From Jannaschia seohaensis (lineage in GTDB: Bacteria; Pseudomonadota; Alphaproteobacteria; Rhodobacterales; Rhodobacteraceae), in the NCBI RefSeq assembly GCF_900116765.1, contig NZ_UETC01000020.1, positions 1 through 41,909 on the forward strand: a stretch of 41,909 nucleotides of DNA. Direction: 5' to 3'. The notes beneath the pieces are model-generated. The model did not search any database and was not told the DNA's origin. It worked only from the letters and a program-made list of their open reading frames with translations. Below are positions 16,723-24,764 of this stretch, one piece after another (positions within the stretch are counted from its first letter, which is position 1; each line of letters starts with the position of its first letter). A program made the translations under genes and the position numbers.

Positions 16723-17240
16723 GGCTGGCCCTCTGGGTCGATTGTCCGATGGCCGCGGAGCCGCGCGAGCCGTTCGAGGAGAACGAAAGCCGCGGCGACA
16801 ACCCAAAGAAGACAGGGCATGAAGGCACCAAGGTATCCCCACCACAAAGGCAGGCGGAGGAACATCGTGGCGCGCTCCCGCTCGAACGCGTCCAGTCCGC
16901 CGATCCCCATGCGCCACGTCAGAAGGAATGCCACGACGAGCATCAGCGCGGCCGCCATCACATCCGCACTCTCGCGCAGGACCCTCGGCAACGGATCGGT
17001 CAACATCGTGATCGCCACATGGCCGTTCTTGATCTGACACAGCGGAAGAAATGTCGCGATGGACGCGCCGACCACGAGTTCGACCACTTCGCTGTCGCCA
17101 AGGACAGGGGCGCCGAACGCATCGGCGATGACGGCCCCGAACGTGAAGAGCGCCGTGGCGCTCAGGGCGATCCCGCCCATGAGCGCCGCGACCGTTGCCG
17201 CCGTCTCGAGGCGACGGCGGCCAGTCTCCAGTAGACTCAT
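16719..17240 (-). CDS. dctQ: TRAP transporter small permease, DctQ-type
   Basis: A 173-residue protein with four hydrophobic segments, as expected for the small TRAP membrane subunit. Segment 2 is followed by the conserved GDSEVVELVVGASIATFLPLC-like region and by KNGHVAITMLTD, the family hallmark. ATG 17240 overlaps the TGA of the binding-protein gene, and its own stop overlaps the TTG of dctM, so all three TRAP genes are translationally coupled. Confidence 0.9.
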   Translation of the reverse strand: MSLLETGRRRLETAATVAALMGGIALSATALFTFGAVIADAFGAPVLGDSEVVELVVGASIATFLPLCQIKNGHVAITMLTDPLPRVLRESADVMAAALMLVVAFLLTWRMGIGGLDAFERERATMFLRLPLWWGYLGAFMPCLLWVVAAAFVLLERLARLRGHRTIDPEGQP

Positions 17241-18262
17241 TCGCGTCCGTATTTGGCGGTGATCTCCTTCAACGCTTCAAACAGCGCCGCCCCATCGTAG
17301 CCCCGCGAATCCATTTCCGCGATCCAGGCGTCGTAGGCGGGCTGAACGGCCTCTTTCCACCGCGCGATCTCTTCGTCGGAGAGCGTGATGATCGTGTCGC
17401 CGGCATCGATGGTCGCCTGACGCGCGGGCTCGGTTTCGCCGTCCCAGATGACGCCCATGCGCTTGGCGTATTCGACACCCGAGTTCTGATCGATCACCGC
17501 CTTGAGGTCGTCGGGCAACGCATCGTAGCTCGCCTGGCTCATCAGCGTCATGAGCATCGACTGATAGAGCGGCACCTCCGTGTGATACTCGGTGACTTCG
17601 TAGAACCGGAACGGCTTGGTGATGGCCCAGTTGATGAGCATCCCGTCGACCTGGCCTCGCTCCAGCGCCTCATAGACATCGCCCAACCCCATACCGACGG
17701 GCGTCGCGCCGAGACCCTTGACCGCCTCGCCGATGAAGCGCCCGGCAACGCGAAGCTTCAGCCCCTCGAAGTCCTCGAGCGTCTCGATGGGCGTGTCCAC
17801 CGTATGCACCAGGGAGGCATCCGTCGCATGAACGGAGATGATCTTGATGCCCTCGAACTCGGGCCCGAGATGAGTGGTGATGAACTCCATCGCAGCGGGG
17901 CTCATCGACGCGCTGTCGCCCGTGTTCATGAAGGGCAGCTCAAGCCCCTGCGTGCCGGGAAAGCGCCCAGGTGCAAAGCCCGGCAGCGTCCAGATGATGT
18001 CGACGATCCCATCCTCCAGTTGCGGCACGAGATCGGCGACCCCGCCGCCGAGCTGAAGCGAGGGGTAGACCTCGACCGCGATGCGCCCGTCGCTGTCGGC
18101 CTCGACCTGCTCGGCCCACCGATCAAGATGCTCGGTATGGTCGAGCGACGTCGGCGAACCGAACGAATGGAGCCTGAGCGTCACCTCCTGAGCGGAAACG
18201 CCCACAGGTGCGAGGCAAAAAGCCAATGTGACGCCCGCGGCCACCCTCGAGAACGAACGCAT
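17237..18262 (-). CDS. dctP: TRAP transporter solute-binding protein, DctP-type
   Basis: A 341-residue periplasmic binding protein. The signal peptide ends at GVSAQE (about residue 25). The mature start VTLRLHSFG, the ADLVPQLEDGIVDI block and LKLRVAGRFIGEAVKGLGATPV with the carboxylate-binding arginine (LRV) are DctP landmarks. DctP proteins normally bind organic acids, with the arginine clamping the carboxylate. It is the first gene of the dctPQM operon and is divergent from an SDR gene across a 189-bp promoter region. The substrate cannot be assigned; neighbouring SDR and epimerase genes hint at hydroxy or sugar acids. Confidence 0.92.
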   Translation of the reverse strand: MRSFSRVAAGVTLAFCLAPVGVSAQEVTLRLHSFGSPTSLDHTEHLDRWAEQVEADSDGRIAVEVYPSLQLGGGVADLVPQLEDGIVDIIWTLPGFAPGRFPGTQGLELPFMNTGDSASMSPAAMEFITTHLGPEFEGIKIISVHATDASLVHTVDTPIETLEDFEGLKLRVAGRFIGEAVKGLGATPVGMGLGDVYEALERGQVDGMLINWAITKPFRFYEVTEYHTEVPLYQSMLMTLMSQASYDALPDDLKAVIDQNSGVEYAKRMGVIWDGETEPARQATIDAGDTIITLSDEEIARWKEAVQPAYDAWIAEMDSRGYDGAALFEALKEITAKYGRE

Positions 18263-18451
18263 TGCCTACCCTCCTGCATTTTCCTAGCGTGACTGTATCG
18301 ACGTTCGCTGGGCGAGCGAGACAATTCAGCTACGACAACCTGGGTCACGAGAAGCTTTGCCGCAAAAATGTGCATGCCTCGAGGGAGACCCCTTTTTGAC
18401 GGCTGAACCCGCTGCCTGTTTTCATCCGAAGCCGCCAGAAAGCCCTGATAC
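18263..18451. promoter_or_regulatory. Divergent promoter region, dctPQM versus SDR
   Basis: 189 bp between the dctP and SDR starts, locally poorer in G/C than the flanking genes (AT-rich patches at about 18355-18405 and near 18275-18300). It must contain both promoters. No operator palindrome with convincing symmetry was found by eye. Confidence 0.4.
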
Positions 18452-19219
18452 ATGACGACCGACGCCCCGAGCCGAAGCACCCCTCTTGCCGGCCGGGTGG
18501 CAGTGATCACCGGCGCAGCCTCGGGGATCGGTCTTGCGACGGCCCGGCTCTTTGAAGAGACGGGCGCGCGTCTCGTGCTCGTCGACCGCTCCTACAGCGC
18601 GCACCTGGAGGACACCTTTCCCAGCGCGCTGCGTCTCACGGGAGATGTGGGAAATCCGGCGACGGTTGCAACGCATGCCGCCCAGATCCGCGAGCGGTTC
18701 GGCGGCTTCGATATTCTGGTCACGGCAGCAGGATGGTCCGACGGCAAGAGCGTCGCCTCCGGCGACTACGAGAGTTGGAAGGCCGTCCTGAATACCGTTC
18801 TCGACGGCACCTATCTCTGGGCGCATCAGGCCGTCGCGGCGATGGAGGGGCGCGGGGGCTCCATCGTCATGGTCGGCTCCCAACTGGCATTGGCGGGCGG
18901 GCGCTCGAACGCCGCATATCTTGCCGGAAAAGGCGCGGTCATGAGCTTGGCGCGCACGATGGCGCTCGATCACGCGGAGGCGGGCATCCGCGTCAATGCG
19001 GTGATCCCCGGTGCGATCGACACGCCGCTTCTGGCGCGGGCCTTCGCGCGCCAGCCTGATCCTGAGGCGGCCCGTGCCCGCTCAGCCGCGCGCCATGCGA
19101 TGCAGCGGCTCGGACGCGCAGAGGAGGTGGCCGAGGCAATCCTCTTCCTGGCGGCCGACACATCTTCCTTCACGACCGGGTCCTGCCTGATGGTCGAGGG
19201 CGGGTGGCTCGCCGGGTAG
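18452..19219 (+). CDS. SDR-family NAD(P)-dependent oxidoreductase, classical
   Basis: A 255-residue classical short-chain dehydrogenase. The cofactor motif TGAASGIG (about residues 20-27) ends in GIG and is followed by VDRS, with an aspartate favouring NAD(H). Catalytic S is in MVGSQLAL, and YLAGK supplies Tyr and Lys. The ending FTTGSCLMVEGG is standard. Unlike the two SDRs at 2.0 and 11.5 kb, its catalytic tetrad is intact. Divergent from dctP, it probably oxidises the hydroxyl of the compound imported by the TRAP system. The ribosome site before ATG 18452 (AGAAAG) is weak. Confidence 0.88.
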   Translation: MTTDAPSRSTPLAGRVAVITGAASGIGLATARLFEETGARLVLVDRSYSAHLEDTFPSALRLTGDVGNPATVATHAAQIRERFGGFDILVTAAGWSDGKSVASGDYESWKAVLNTVLDGTYLWAHQAVAAMEGRGGSIVMVGSQLALAGGRSNAAYLAGKGAVMSLARTMALDHAEAGIRVNAVIPGAIDTPLLARAFARQPDPEAARARSAARHAMQRLGRAEEVAEAILFLAADTSSFTTGSCLMVEGGWLAG

Positions 19220-19413
19220 AACGCCCAGAGGCCGCGTGGCCATCCGCCACCAGCGTCCTCCCAGTCGCCCCCCTGAAGAAGTGCTCCGCCCTGACGTCTG
19301 ACCAGCCCCAATCAAGTGGTCTGGGCTTCATCGGAGTGCATGACGGGTTGTAGCGCTCCGGCTGCTCCGCCCCGGACCTTGGACCGCCTTGGTCTGGAGG
19401 TTCCGGCCTCTGA

Positions 19414-19722
19414 TCACGAGGGCGGGCTGGCTGATCCGTCGGGCTTATGGATGGCCGCCGGGGCGTTGGACCCAATGGCGCTGTGCCGCCGAACCTCGTT
19501 GTCGTCTCTAAGCCAAGCAACCAACGTTTCGCGCCCGTCTGAACCAGTGGGCGTTCAGGCATTCCGCGCGGAGCGTGCTGTTGAACGCCTCGATGAAGCC
19601 GTTGTCCGTGGGCTTTCCCGGCCGGGTGAGGTCCGGGACGACGTCGTTCGCATAGGTCCAGAGATCAAGGTCGCGCGAGATGAACTCGGAGCCGTTGTCC
19701 ACAGGGATCGTCCTCGGATAGG
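19414..19722 (-). pseudogene. IS3-family transposase (OrfB) C-terminal relic
   Basis: The minus strand carries the integrase-core end of IS3 OrfB: VDNGSEFISRDLDLW, then RPGKPTDNGFIEAFN with the catalytic glutamate, then AECLNAHWF. After HWF the frame shifts, and the C-terminus continues in another frame as WLRDDNEVRRHSAIG to a stop at 19414-19416. A short deletion at the frame change explains the lesion. The first half of the transposase is absent; sequence upstream of about 19722 no longer resembles IS3. Confidence 0.75.
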
Positions 19723-19898
19723 CTCCCCAGCCCCGCCCGGTCTCGCCCTTCGTGATCTTCTCGTGTCGCGCGACGACCGCGTTCATGCCGGTCTCGGTCG
19801 CAAGATCGCTCAGGGGCCGATCGCTCCAGATGCCCCGCAGGTGATCGGTCTCGACCGCGTTGCGGTAGGCGTAGGCCGTCGCGGCGCTCTTGCCCTGC
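19723..19898. other. Unassigned stretch between IS3 and haloperoxidase relics
   Basis: The minus-strand frame of the IS3 relic stays open here (MAVDKQGKSAATAYAYRN and onward) but no longer matches IS3 OrfB. I do not recognise the product. It is probably the junction of an old insertion or deletion. Confidence 0.4.
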
Positions 19899-20260
19899 TT
19901 ATCCACCGCCATGAGCCACCCGCAAGGGCGTCCACTGGGTCGGATCGACCAGCGCTTCGCCGTCATCGGGATTGACCGGCGCGCAGCCGGTAGTGTCGGC
20001 GTCGTCGTCCTCGGCATTCGACCCGTCCTCAAACCGGGGGTCCCGCACGGCCTGCGCCGCGGCCAGCCCGGCCTCCCACGCCGCCTCCGGGATCTCCGTC
20101 CCAATACGCCCCCACCGAAGCGTCTTACCCCACCCACGCATCGTAGCGCACCGAATGCGCAACATGCAGAGACCGCGTGATCTCCGTCGGGTTGGCGCCA
20201 CCCAAACGAACCGCTTCCAGCGAAACCTCGTTCCAACGGCTGACTGCCCCCTGCCCGCCC
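19899..20260 (-). pseudogene. Vanadium-dependent haloperoxidase-like (PAP2 superfamily), N-terminal relic
   Basis: In one minus-strand frame (about 20258-20135) the translation reads SRWNEVSLEAVRLGGANPT, then LHVAHSVRYDAWVG, the usual N-terminus of bacterial vanadium-haloperoxidase-like proteins (RWNE...AxEAxR...H...YDAW). After a frameshift the family pattern continues as EAGLAAAQAVRD, then DGSNA and ADTTGCAPVNP, then DPTQWTPLRV, ending at a stop at 19899. The C-terminal catalytic half, with the vanadate-binding His/Arg residues, is missing and IS3-type sequence follows. This is therefore a truncated, frameshifted relic. Identification is by motif order only. Confidence 0.58.
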
Positions 20261-20499
20261 CTTCCGGCACTCCTCGCGCACTCAATTCGATCCAAACCGT
20301 CCTGCGGGTCAGTTCAGGGCGCATTCTTCAACAAAGTCACGACTTGATCGCAGGGGCGTTCTGGGGCTGCGGCCGCCTCCGACTACCAGCCGGCCCGCGG
20401 CGCGGCTCTTGCGGCAGGACGCCGGCAAGTATTGGCTCGCTGAGCCAGTCAGGCGCGCGGGCGCCGCGGGCCAGAGCGCGAGGCCCTGGCGGCCGGACG
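20261..20499. other. Non-coding stretch downstream of the oxygenase operon
   Basis: About 240 bp with no supported gene. It lies between the haloperoxidase relic and the end of the dehydrogenase gene. No terminator with a T-run was found. Confidence 0.45.
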
Positions 20500-21465
20500 T
20501 CACTCCGCCGCGGCCAGGGGCGAGACCGAACGCGTCACCTCGGCCCCCTCCGCTTCGGGTTCGTCGTCGACCAGGACCAGCGGGAAGCCGTCGGCCAGAA
20601 CCTGGAGCCCGGTCGCCTGCTCCAGCCGCTCGATGATGCGGTTGGATTGCGCGCGCTCGCCGAACCGCCTCTGACCGTCGCGCATGATCTCGATCAGCAG
20701 GGGCGACATTTCGAGCGGCACGCCCCCCTGGTCGGCGAGCTTTTGAAACAGACCGATATCCTTCTGAATCAGGTCCATCGTGAAGTTCACGTCGCGCGAG
20801 CCGGACAGGATCAACTGGCTCTCGGTCTCATGCACGAAGGAGGTGCCGGAGCTGATGCGGATCGCCTCGTAGGTGGTCGTGAGATCCAAGCCGGCGGCCT
20901 TCATGGTGGTCATCGCCTCGCAGAGCGCGACCAGATGGACGGTGGCGAGATAGTTCGTCATCACCTTCAGCTTGGAGGCCGTGCCCAGATCGCCAGTATG
21001 CAGAATGCGGCGGCCAAGATGCTTGAGCAGCGGCATCGCCGCCTCGACAGCGGCTCGCGGCCCGCCCGCGAAGATCGAGATATTGCCGGTATCGGCGCGG
21101 TGGCAGCCGCCCGAGACCGGGCACTCGACCGCCGTGCCGCCGGCTTGGGCGACCAGCGCGCCCAGCCGCAGGATCTCATCGGCATCGGTCGTGGACATCT
21201 CCATCCAGATCTTGCCTGGCCGGATCTCGGGCAGCATCTCGGCCATAACCGCGGCCGAAGCGGCGGGCGACGGCAGGCAGGTGATGACCACGTCGCACGC
21301 ACGCATCATCTCGGCCGGGCCGCCCCCCTCGCCCGCGCCCCGCGCCACGAAATCCGCGACCAGAGAAGGGTCGAGGTCGTGGACCCGCAAGTCGATGCCG
21401 TTGCGCAGCAGACTGCCCGCGAGCTTGCCGCCGACATTCCCCAACCCGATAAAACCCGTCTTCAT
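20500..21465 (-). CDS. Beta-hydroxyacid dehydrogenase (3-hydroxyisobutyrate dehydrogenase family)
   Basis: A 321-residue NAD(P)-dependent dehydrogenase. The N-terminal Rossmann motif is GLGNVG (7-12). The substrate-binding loop is ECPVSGG (114-120), and the catalytic lysine is probably K167 in KVMTNYL, with N171. The family oxidises beta-hydroxy acids (3-hydroxyisobutyrate, glycerate, tartronate semialdehyde, threonate and related compounds). A GAGGGG ribosome site precedes ATG 21465. It is the third gene of the minus-strand operon, 43 bp after the class II aldolase. In 4-carbon acid pathways a dehydrogenase of this family works with a class II aldolase-like decarboxylase, which may be the logic here. 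Confidence 0.88.
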   Translation of the reverse strand: MKTGFIGLGNVGGKLAGSLLRNGIDLRVHDLDPSLVADFVARGAGEGGGPAEMMRACDVVITCLPSPAASAAVMAEMLPEIRPGKIWMEMSTTDADEILRLGALVAQAGGTAVECPVSGGCHRADTGNISIFAGGPRAAVEAAMPLLKHLGRRILHTGDLGTASKLKVMTNYLATVHLVALCEAMTTMKAAGLDLTTTYEAIRISSGTSFVHETESQLILSGSRDVNFTMDLIQKDIGLFQKLADQGGVPLEMSPLLIEIMRDGQRRFGERAQSNRIIERLEQATGLQVLADGFPLVLVDDEPEAEGAEVTRSVSPLAAAE

Positions 21466-21508
21466 GGCGTCCCCTCTGCGTTCATTCCCGAAGCTTTGCC
21501 GGTTTCGC

Positions 21509-22252
21509 TCAGTCGCGATAGTCCGGCTCTTCCCGATCGAGCACCGATTTCAGATGCGCGAAATGCGCGTCGGCCATCCCGGCATAGGCCGCCCAGCCCG
21601 CCGCCGTCCGCGCGGCGACCGCATCCGACATCACGCCAAGCGGCGCGCCCGACCCCAGCGCCAGCAGCACCGTGCGGGCGGCCTTCTCGAAGAAATACAG
21701 CTGCTCGAAGGCTTGCGCGACCGTCGCGCCGGTGCAGGTCAGGCCGTGGTTCGCCATCAGCAGGGTCGAGCAATCGCCCAGGGCGGCGGCGATGCGCGCG
21801 CCCTCGGCGGCGTCATCGGCTATCCCCCCGCAATCCATGTCGATCGCGAGATCACCCCAGAACCGCGCCGTGTTCATGTCGACCGGCGGCATCGCCGGTG
21901 TCTTCAACGCGGCCAGAGCCGTCGCGTGAGGCGGGTGGCAATGCAGCACGACCCGCAGATCCGGCCGCGCCCGGTGCAGCGCACCGTGGATCGTCCAGGC
22001 CGAGGCGTCGGGCGCGTCGGGCCCCTCCATCACCGAGGGGTCGTCCGCGTCGAGCAGCAGAAGATCGCTGGCCCGGATCTCGGAAAAGTGCCGCCATTTC
22101 GGGTTCATCAGAAAGCGCCGCCCGTCTTCCGACACCGCGACGCTGAAATGATTGCCGACCGACTCGTGCCAGTCGAAGCGCGCGGCCAGACGAAAGGCCG
22201 CCGCAAGATCGGTGCGCAGGGCCACGTCGCCGGCGCGGACGAGGTCCTTCAC
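21509..22252 (-). CDS. Class II aldolase/adducin family protein
   Basis: A 247-residue zinc-dependent aldolase/epimerase/decarboxylase fold. GNHFS (33-37) begins the phosphate/substrate loop, H104 and H106 in VLHCHPPHA are metal ligands, and ANHGL supplies the third histidine. The glycine-rich phosphate-binding site typical of sugar-phosphate aldolases is not obvious, so a non-phosphorylated substrate is possible. The GTG start overlaps the stop of the upstream oxygenase gene (GTGA), so translation is coupled. It lies between a 2OG oxygenase and a beta-hydroxyacid dehydrogenase, suggesting cleavage or decarboxylation of a hydroxylated, oxidised intermediate. Confidence 0.87.
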   Translation of the reverse strand: MKDLVRAGDVALRTDLAAAFRLAARFDWHESVGNHFSVAVSEDGRRFLMNPKWRHFSEIRASDLLLLDADDPSVMEGPDAPDASAWTIHGALHRARPDLRVVLHCHPPHATALAALKTPAMPPVDMNTARFWGDLAIDMDCGGIADDAAEGARIAAALGDCSTLLMANHGLTCTGATVAQAFEQLYFFEKAARTVLLALGSGAPLGVMSDAVAARTAAGWAAYAGMADAHFAHLKSVLDREEPDYRD

Positions 22253-23379
22253 GCAAACCGCCCCCGGGTCACCATCGCGCGGTAGAGCCCGCGCAACTCA
22301 CCCCGGTCGGTATAGGTGCCGCGCAGATAGCGCTCACCGCTGGTGGCGGAATAGGCCTCGCGCCCGTGGACGATGCGATGATTGTCGAAGCTGATGCATT
22401 CGCCTGCCTTCAGCGAGAAGCGCATGACGTATTTGTCGTCCTGCAACATCCGCCCGAACTTCACGAAGGCGGGGTAGTAGCTGTCCATCAGATCCTGCGG
22501 CAGGTCGAAGATATCGGCCATGTGCTGGCTGATCGTCACCCCCGCGACCTCGCCCTTGCGGTCGAGTTCGATCACGCGCTGGCGAGCGCGCATGTCGATG
22601 CCGTCATGCTCCTTGTAGAAGGGCACCGCGACCTCGGTCAGCAGCCGGAACGCCTCCGGGTCGGCGGCGCGCAGGTCGTTGGCCACGGCCGTCCCATCCA
22701 GGAACAGGTTCCGCCCGCCCGCGACGCTGTTACGGCGACAATGGAGGTACTGGATGCCCGGGGCCAGCTCCTCCGCCGGGACGTCGGTATGCAGCTCCAG
22801 CGCCGCGGAGGTATAGGCGAGGTTCGTCGGCTTCACATGCACGCGCACGTCGAAATAGGACCCGAAGAAGCTGGGCCGGATCGTCCCGAGCAGGCCCGAC
22901 GTGCGGGTCAGGGCCTCGTCGCTATCGGGCATGTCGGTGACGATGGCGACGCCCTCGACCAGCAGCGCCTCCATCCAGCGCCGCCGCTCCGAGGCGTCTT
23001 CAAGCAGGGCGGGGTGAGAGACGCGGGTGAGGTTTGGGTAGTGGTCGGCGAACCACGGACGGCGCGGCAGGTCCGCCGGGTCGGCCCGATCCAGCCCGTC
23101 GGAATAAGCAGAGAGCATGTCGAGCGGATAGCGCGAGACATGGTCTTCGCCCGACCAGTAGACCACAAGCGCCCCCTCCTCGATCCGCGCCTCGTCCGGG
23201 CGCGGCGTGGTCGCGTGATGAAAGATGTCGAAGACCCGCTCCCGGGTCACGGGGTCGAAGGAGCTCGGGCAATTGTCCCGCAGCCACCAGGCGTTGAAAT
23301 AGGCGGGGCGGCCGTCGGGAAGGAGCACCGTCAGCCCGTTCTCCTGCAAGGCCACCGTTTCGATCCGTGCGCCGTCCAT
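22249..23379 (-). CDS. Gamma-butyrobetaine hydroxylase-like 2-oxoglutarate dioxygenase
   Basis: A 376-residue Fe(II)/2OG oxygenase with the two-domain plan of gamma-butyrobetaine and trimethyllysine hydroxylases. It has an N-terminal GBBH/DUF971 domain (about 1-95, with WWLRDNC) and a C-terminal TauD/TfdA domain. Iron ligands are H197, D199 (LHTD) and H338 (RIVHGREAY). In characterised homologues the N-terminal domain binds zinc through three Cys and one His. Here C37 and H80 remain but the other two cysteines are Ser/Phe, so the zinc site is probably lost. It is the first gene of the operon, divergent from LysR. It should hydroxylate an aliphatic, perhaps cationic, carboxylate; the true substrate is unknown. 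Confidence 0.88.
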   Translation of the reverse strand: MDGARIETVALQENGLTVLLPDGRPAYFNAWWLRDNCPSSFDPVTRERVFDIFHHATTPRPDEARIEEGALVVYWSGEDHVSRYPLDMLSAYSDGLDRADPADLPRRPWFADHYPNLTRVSHPALLEDASERRRWMEALLVEGVAIVTDMPDSDEALTRTSGLLGTIRPSFFGSYFDVRVHVKPTNLAYTSAALELHTDVPAEELAPGIQYLHCRRNSVAGGRNLFLDGTAVANDLRAADPEAFRLLTEVAVPFYKEHDGIDMRARQRVIELDRKGEVAGVTISQHMADIFDLPQDLMDSYYPAFVKFGRMLQDDKYVMRFSLKAGECISFDNHRIVHGREAYSATSGERYLRGTYTDRGELRGLYRAMVTRGRFA

Positions 23380-23486
23380 GGTTTGTCCGCCTCTCGGGAT
23401 GCCAGTCTCCGCTCGACGCTAATCCCAGCGCGGGGCCGCGGGATATGGCGATTGCGGTAATGGCAGTATTAGCTCTAGCTTATCTT
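23380..23486. promoter_or_regulatory. Divergent promoter/operator region of the oxygenase operon and lysR
   Basis: 107 bp between two divergent starts. Immediately before the LysR start is an AT-rich block, ATTAGCTCTAGCTTAT (23469-23484), built from two AGCT units in near-dyad arrangement. Its A/T-ended dyad resembles LysR-type T-N11-A operators. Its position over the lysR start would allow autorepression together with activation of the divergent operon. Binding is inferred, not shown. Confidence 0.45.
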
Positions 23487-24407
23487 ATGGACCGTGACGT
23501 TCCGCCCCTTCGCCTGCTGACGGCCTTCGCCTCCGTGGTCCGCACCGGCTCGGTCCAGGCGGCCGCGGCGGAGCTCAACGTGACCCAGCCCGCGATCAGC
23601 CAATCGGTGCGCAAGCTGGAGGCGCATATCGGCGTGGCTCTCCTGGATCGAGGCAGCCGTCCGGCGCGCCCGACCGAGGCCGGCTACGCCGTCGCCGCCG
23701 CGACCACCGAGAGCCTGACGCGGATCGCCGACTTGCTGGACACGCTCCGCCAATCGGAATCGCGGGACAGTGTCGCGGTCACGGTCGCCTGTTCGGTCGG
23801 GGTCGCGACGTATTGGCTGATGCCGCGGCTGACGGCGTTCTACCGCGCCCACCCGGACTGTCTGGTCAATGTGGTGACGTCGCAGACCGGCGTGCCCGCG
23901 CTGGTGGACGGGATCGACCTGGCGATCCGTTACGGCCACGGGCGGTGGAGCGACGGGCTCGTCCGCCATCTCTTCGACGAGAGAGTAGAGCCCGTCTGCG
24001 CCCCTTCCCTGCGCGTCCGATTCCAGGGGCCGGTCCCGCCGAGCGCCGTGTCGCTGTTGCACGTCCGCTCGTCCGAGCCCTCCTGGGTGACGTGGCCGGA
24101 CTACCTGATCGGCACGGGCCAGCCGGTCGTGCGCGGCGGCGGCCAGAGCTTCACCAACTACGTCCAGGCCACACAGGCCGCGCTGGAAGGCCATGGCATG
24201 ATGCTGGGCTGGCGCTCGATCACCGGGGCGCTGGTGGAAACGGGCGAGCTGGTCCCGGCGGGCCTGTCGGCCTTCGCCCCATCGGACGCCTTCCACCTCG
24301 TTCTGCGTCGCAAACGGCGTGGCGCGGCGACCGAGGCCTTCGCCGCTTGGCTGACAGAGGCGGTGCGACCGCGCGCGGCGGTCGCGATGGACAAGGTGGC
24401 CGAATAA
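23487..24407 (+). CDS. LysR-family transcriptional regulator
   Basis: A 306-residue LysR regulator. The N-terminal winged helix has FASVVRTGSVQAAAAELNVT followed by QPAISQSVRKLE (residues about 15-46). The rest is the periplasmic-binding-like effector domain with the GcvA-type ending (QAALEGHGMMLGWRS). ATG 23487 is chosen because the HTH is correctly spaced from it; there is no clear ribosome site, so translation may be weak or leaderless-like. Divergence from the 2OG oxygenase operon implies that it controls that operon in response to its substrate. Confidence 0.9.
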   Translation: MDRDVPPLRLLTAFASVVRTGSVQAAAAELNVTQPAISQSVRKLEAHIGVALLDRGSRPARPTEAGYAVAAATTESLTRIADLLDTLRQSESRDSVAVTVACSVGVATYWLMPRLTAFYRAHPDCLVNVVTSQTGVPALVDGIDLAIRYGHGRWSDGLVRHLFDERVEPVCAPSLRVRFQGPVPPSAVSLLHVRSSEPSWVTWPDYLIGTGQPVVRGGGQSFTNYVQATQAALEGHGMMLGWRSITGALVETGELVPAGLSAFAPSDAFHLVLRRKRRGAATEAFAAWLTEAVRPRAAVAMDKVAE

Positions 24408-24414
24408 GCGCGGC

Positions 24415-24745
24415 GGCCCTGTCCCGGCGCCCCGATCCAGACGAAGGACGCCGCGCCGACGATCGCCGGTGCCCGAGCCGCCCAGGCGGGCTCCAGGCCC
24501 AGCGCCGCCCGACCAGCAGGACGACCCCGACAAGCCGAACGCCAGCCGCCACCGTCTCGGCCAAGCGCATCGCCGAAACAAGCGCCTGATCCGGCGCCAG
24601 TCCTCGATCCGGCGATGCGCCAGGAGCGCGAAATCCTCCGGGTCGTCCTGTGCCATCAGAACGAAGCGGACCACCATGGCGACCGCAACGATCCTCCAGG
24701 CGGCAAGCCCCAGCACGAGCACAGCGGCGACGCGCAACAACAGGC
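24415..24745 (-). pseudogene. Small inner-membrane protein relic
   Basis: The minus strand encodes LLRVAAVLVLGLAAWRIVAV and then FVLMAQDDPEDFALLAHRRI, followed after a frame change by LVSAMRLAETVAAGVRLVGV. Together these suggest a protein of about 100 residues with two membrane helices around a charged loop, broken by a frameshift. The family is not recognised. It lies directly downstream of the TauD/TfdA relic on the same strand. Confidence 0.35.
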
Positions 24746-24764
24746 TGTGGATGCCCTACCTTCT

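Noticed and set aside
19723-19911. Segment KSAATAYAYRN on the minus strand as a tyrosine recombinase N-terminus
   Set aside because: Only a few residues resemble that family, and no core catalytic Arg/His/Tyr region follows; too weak to call.
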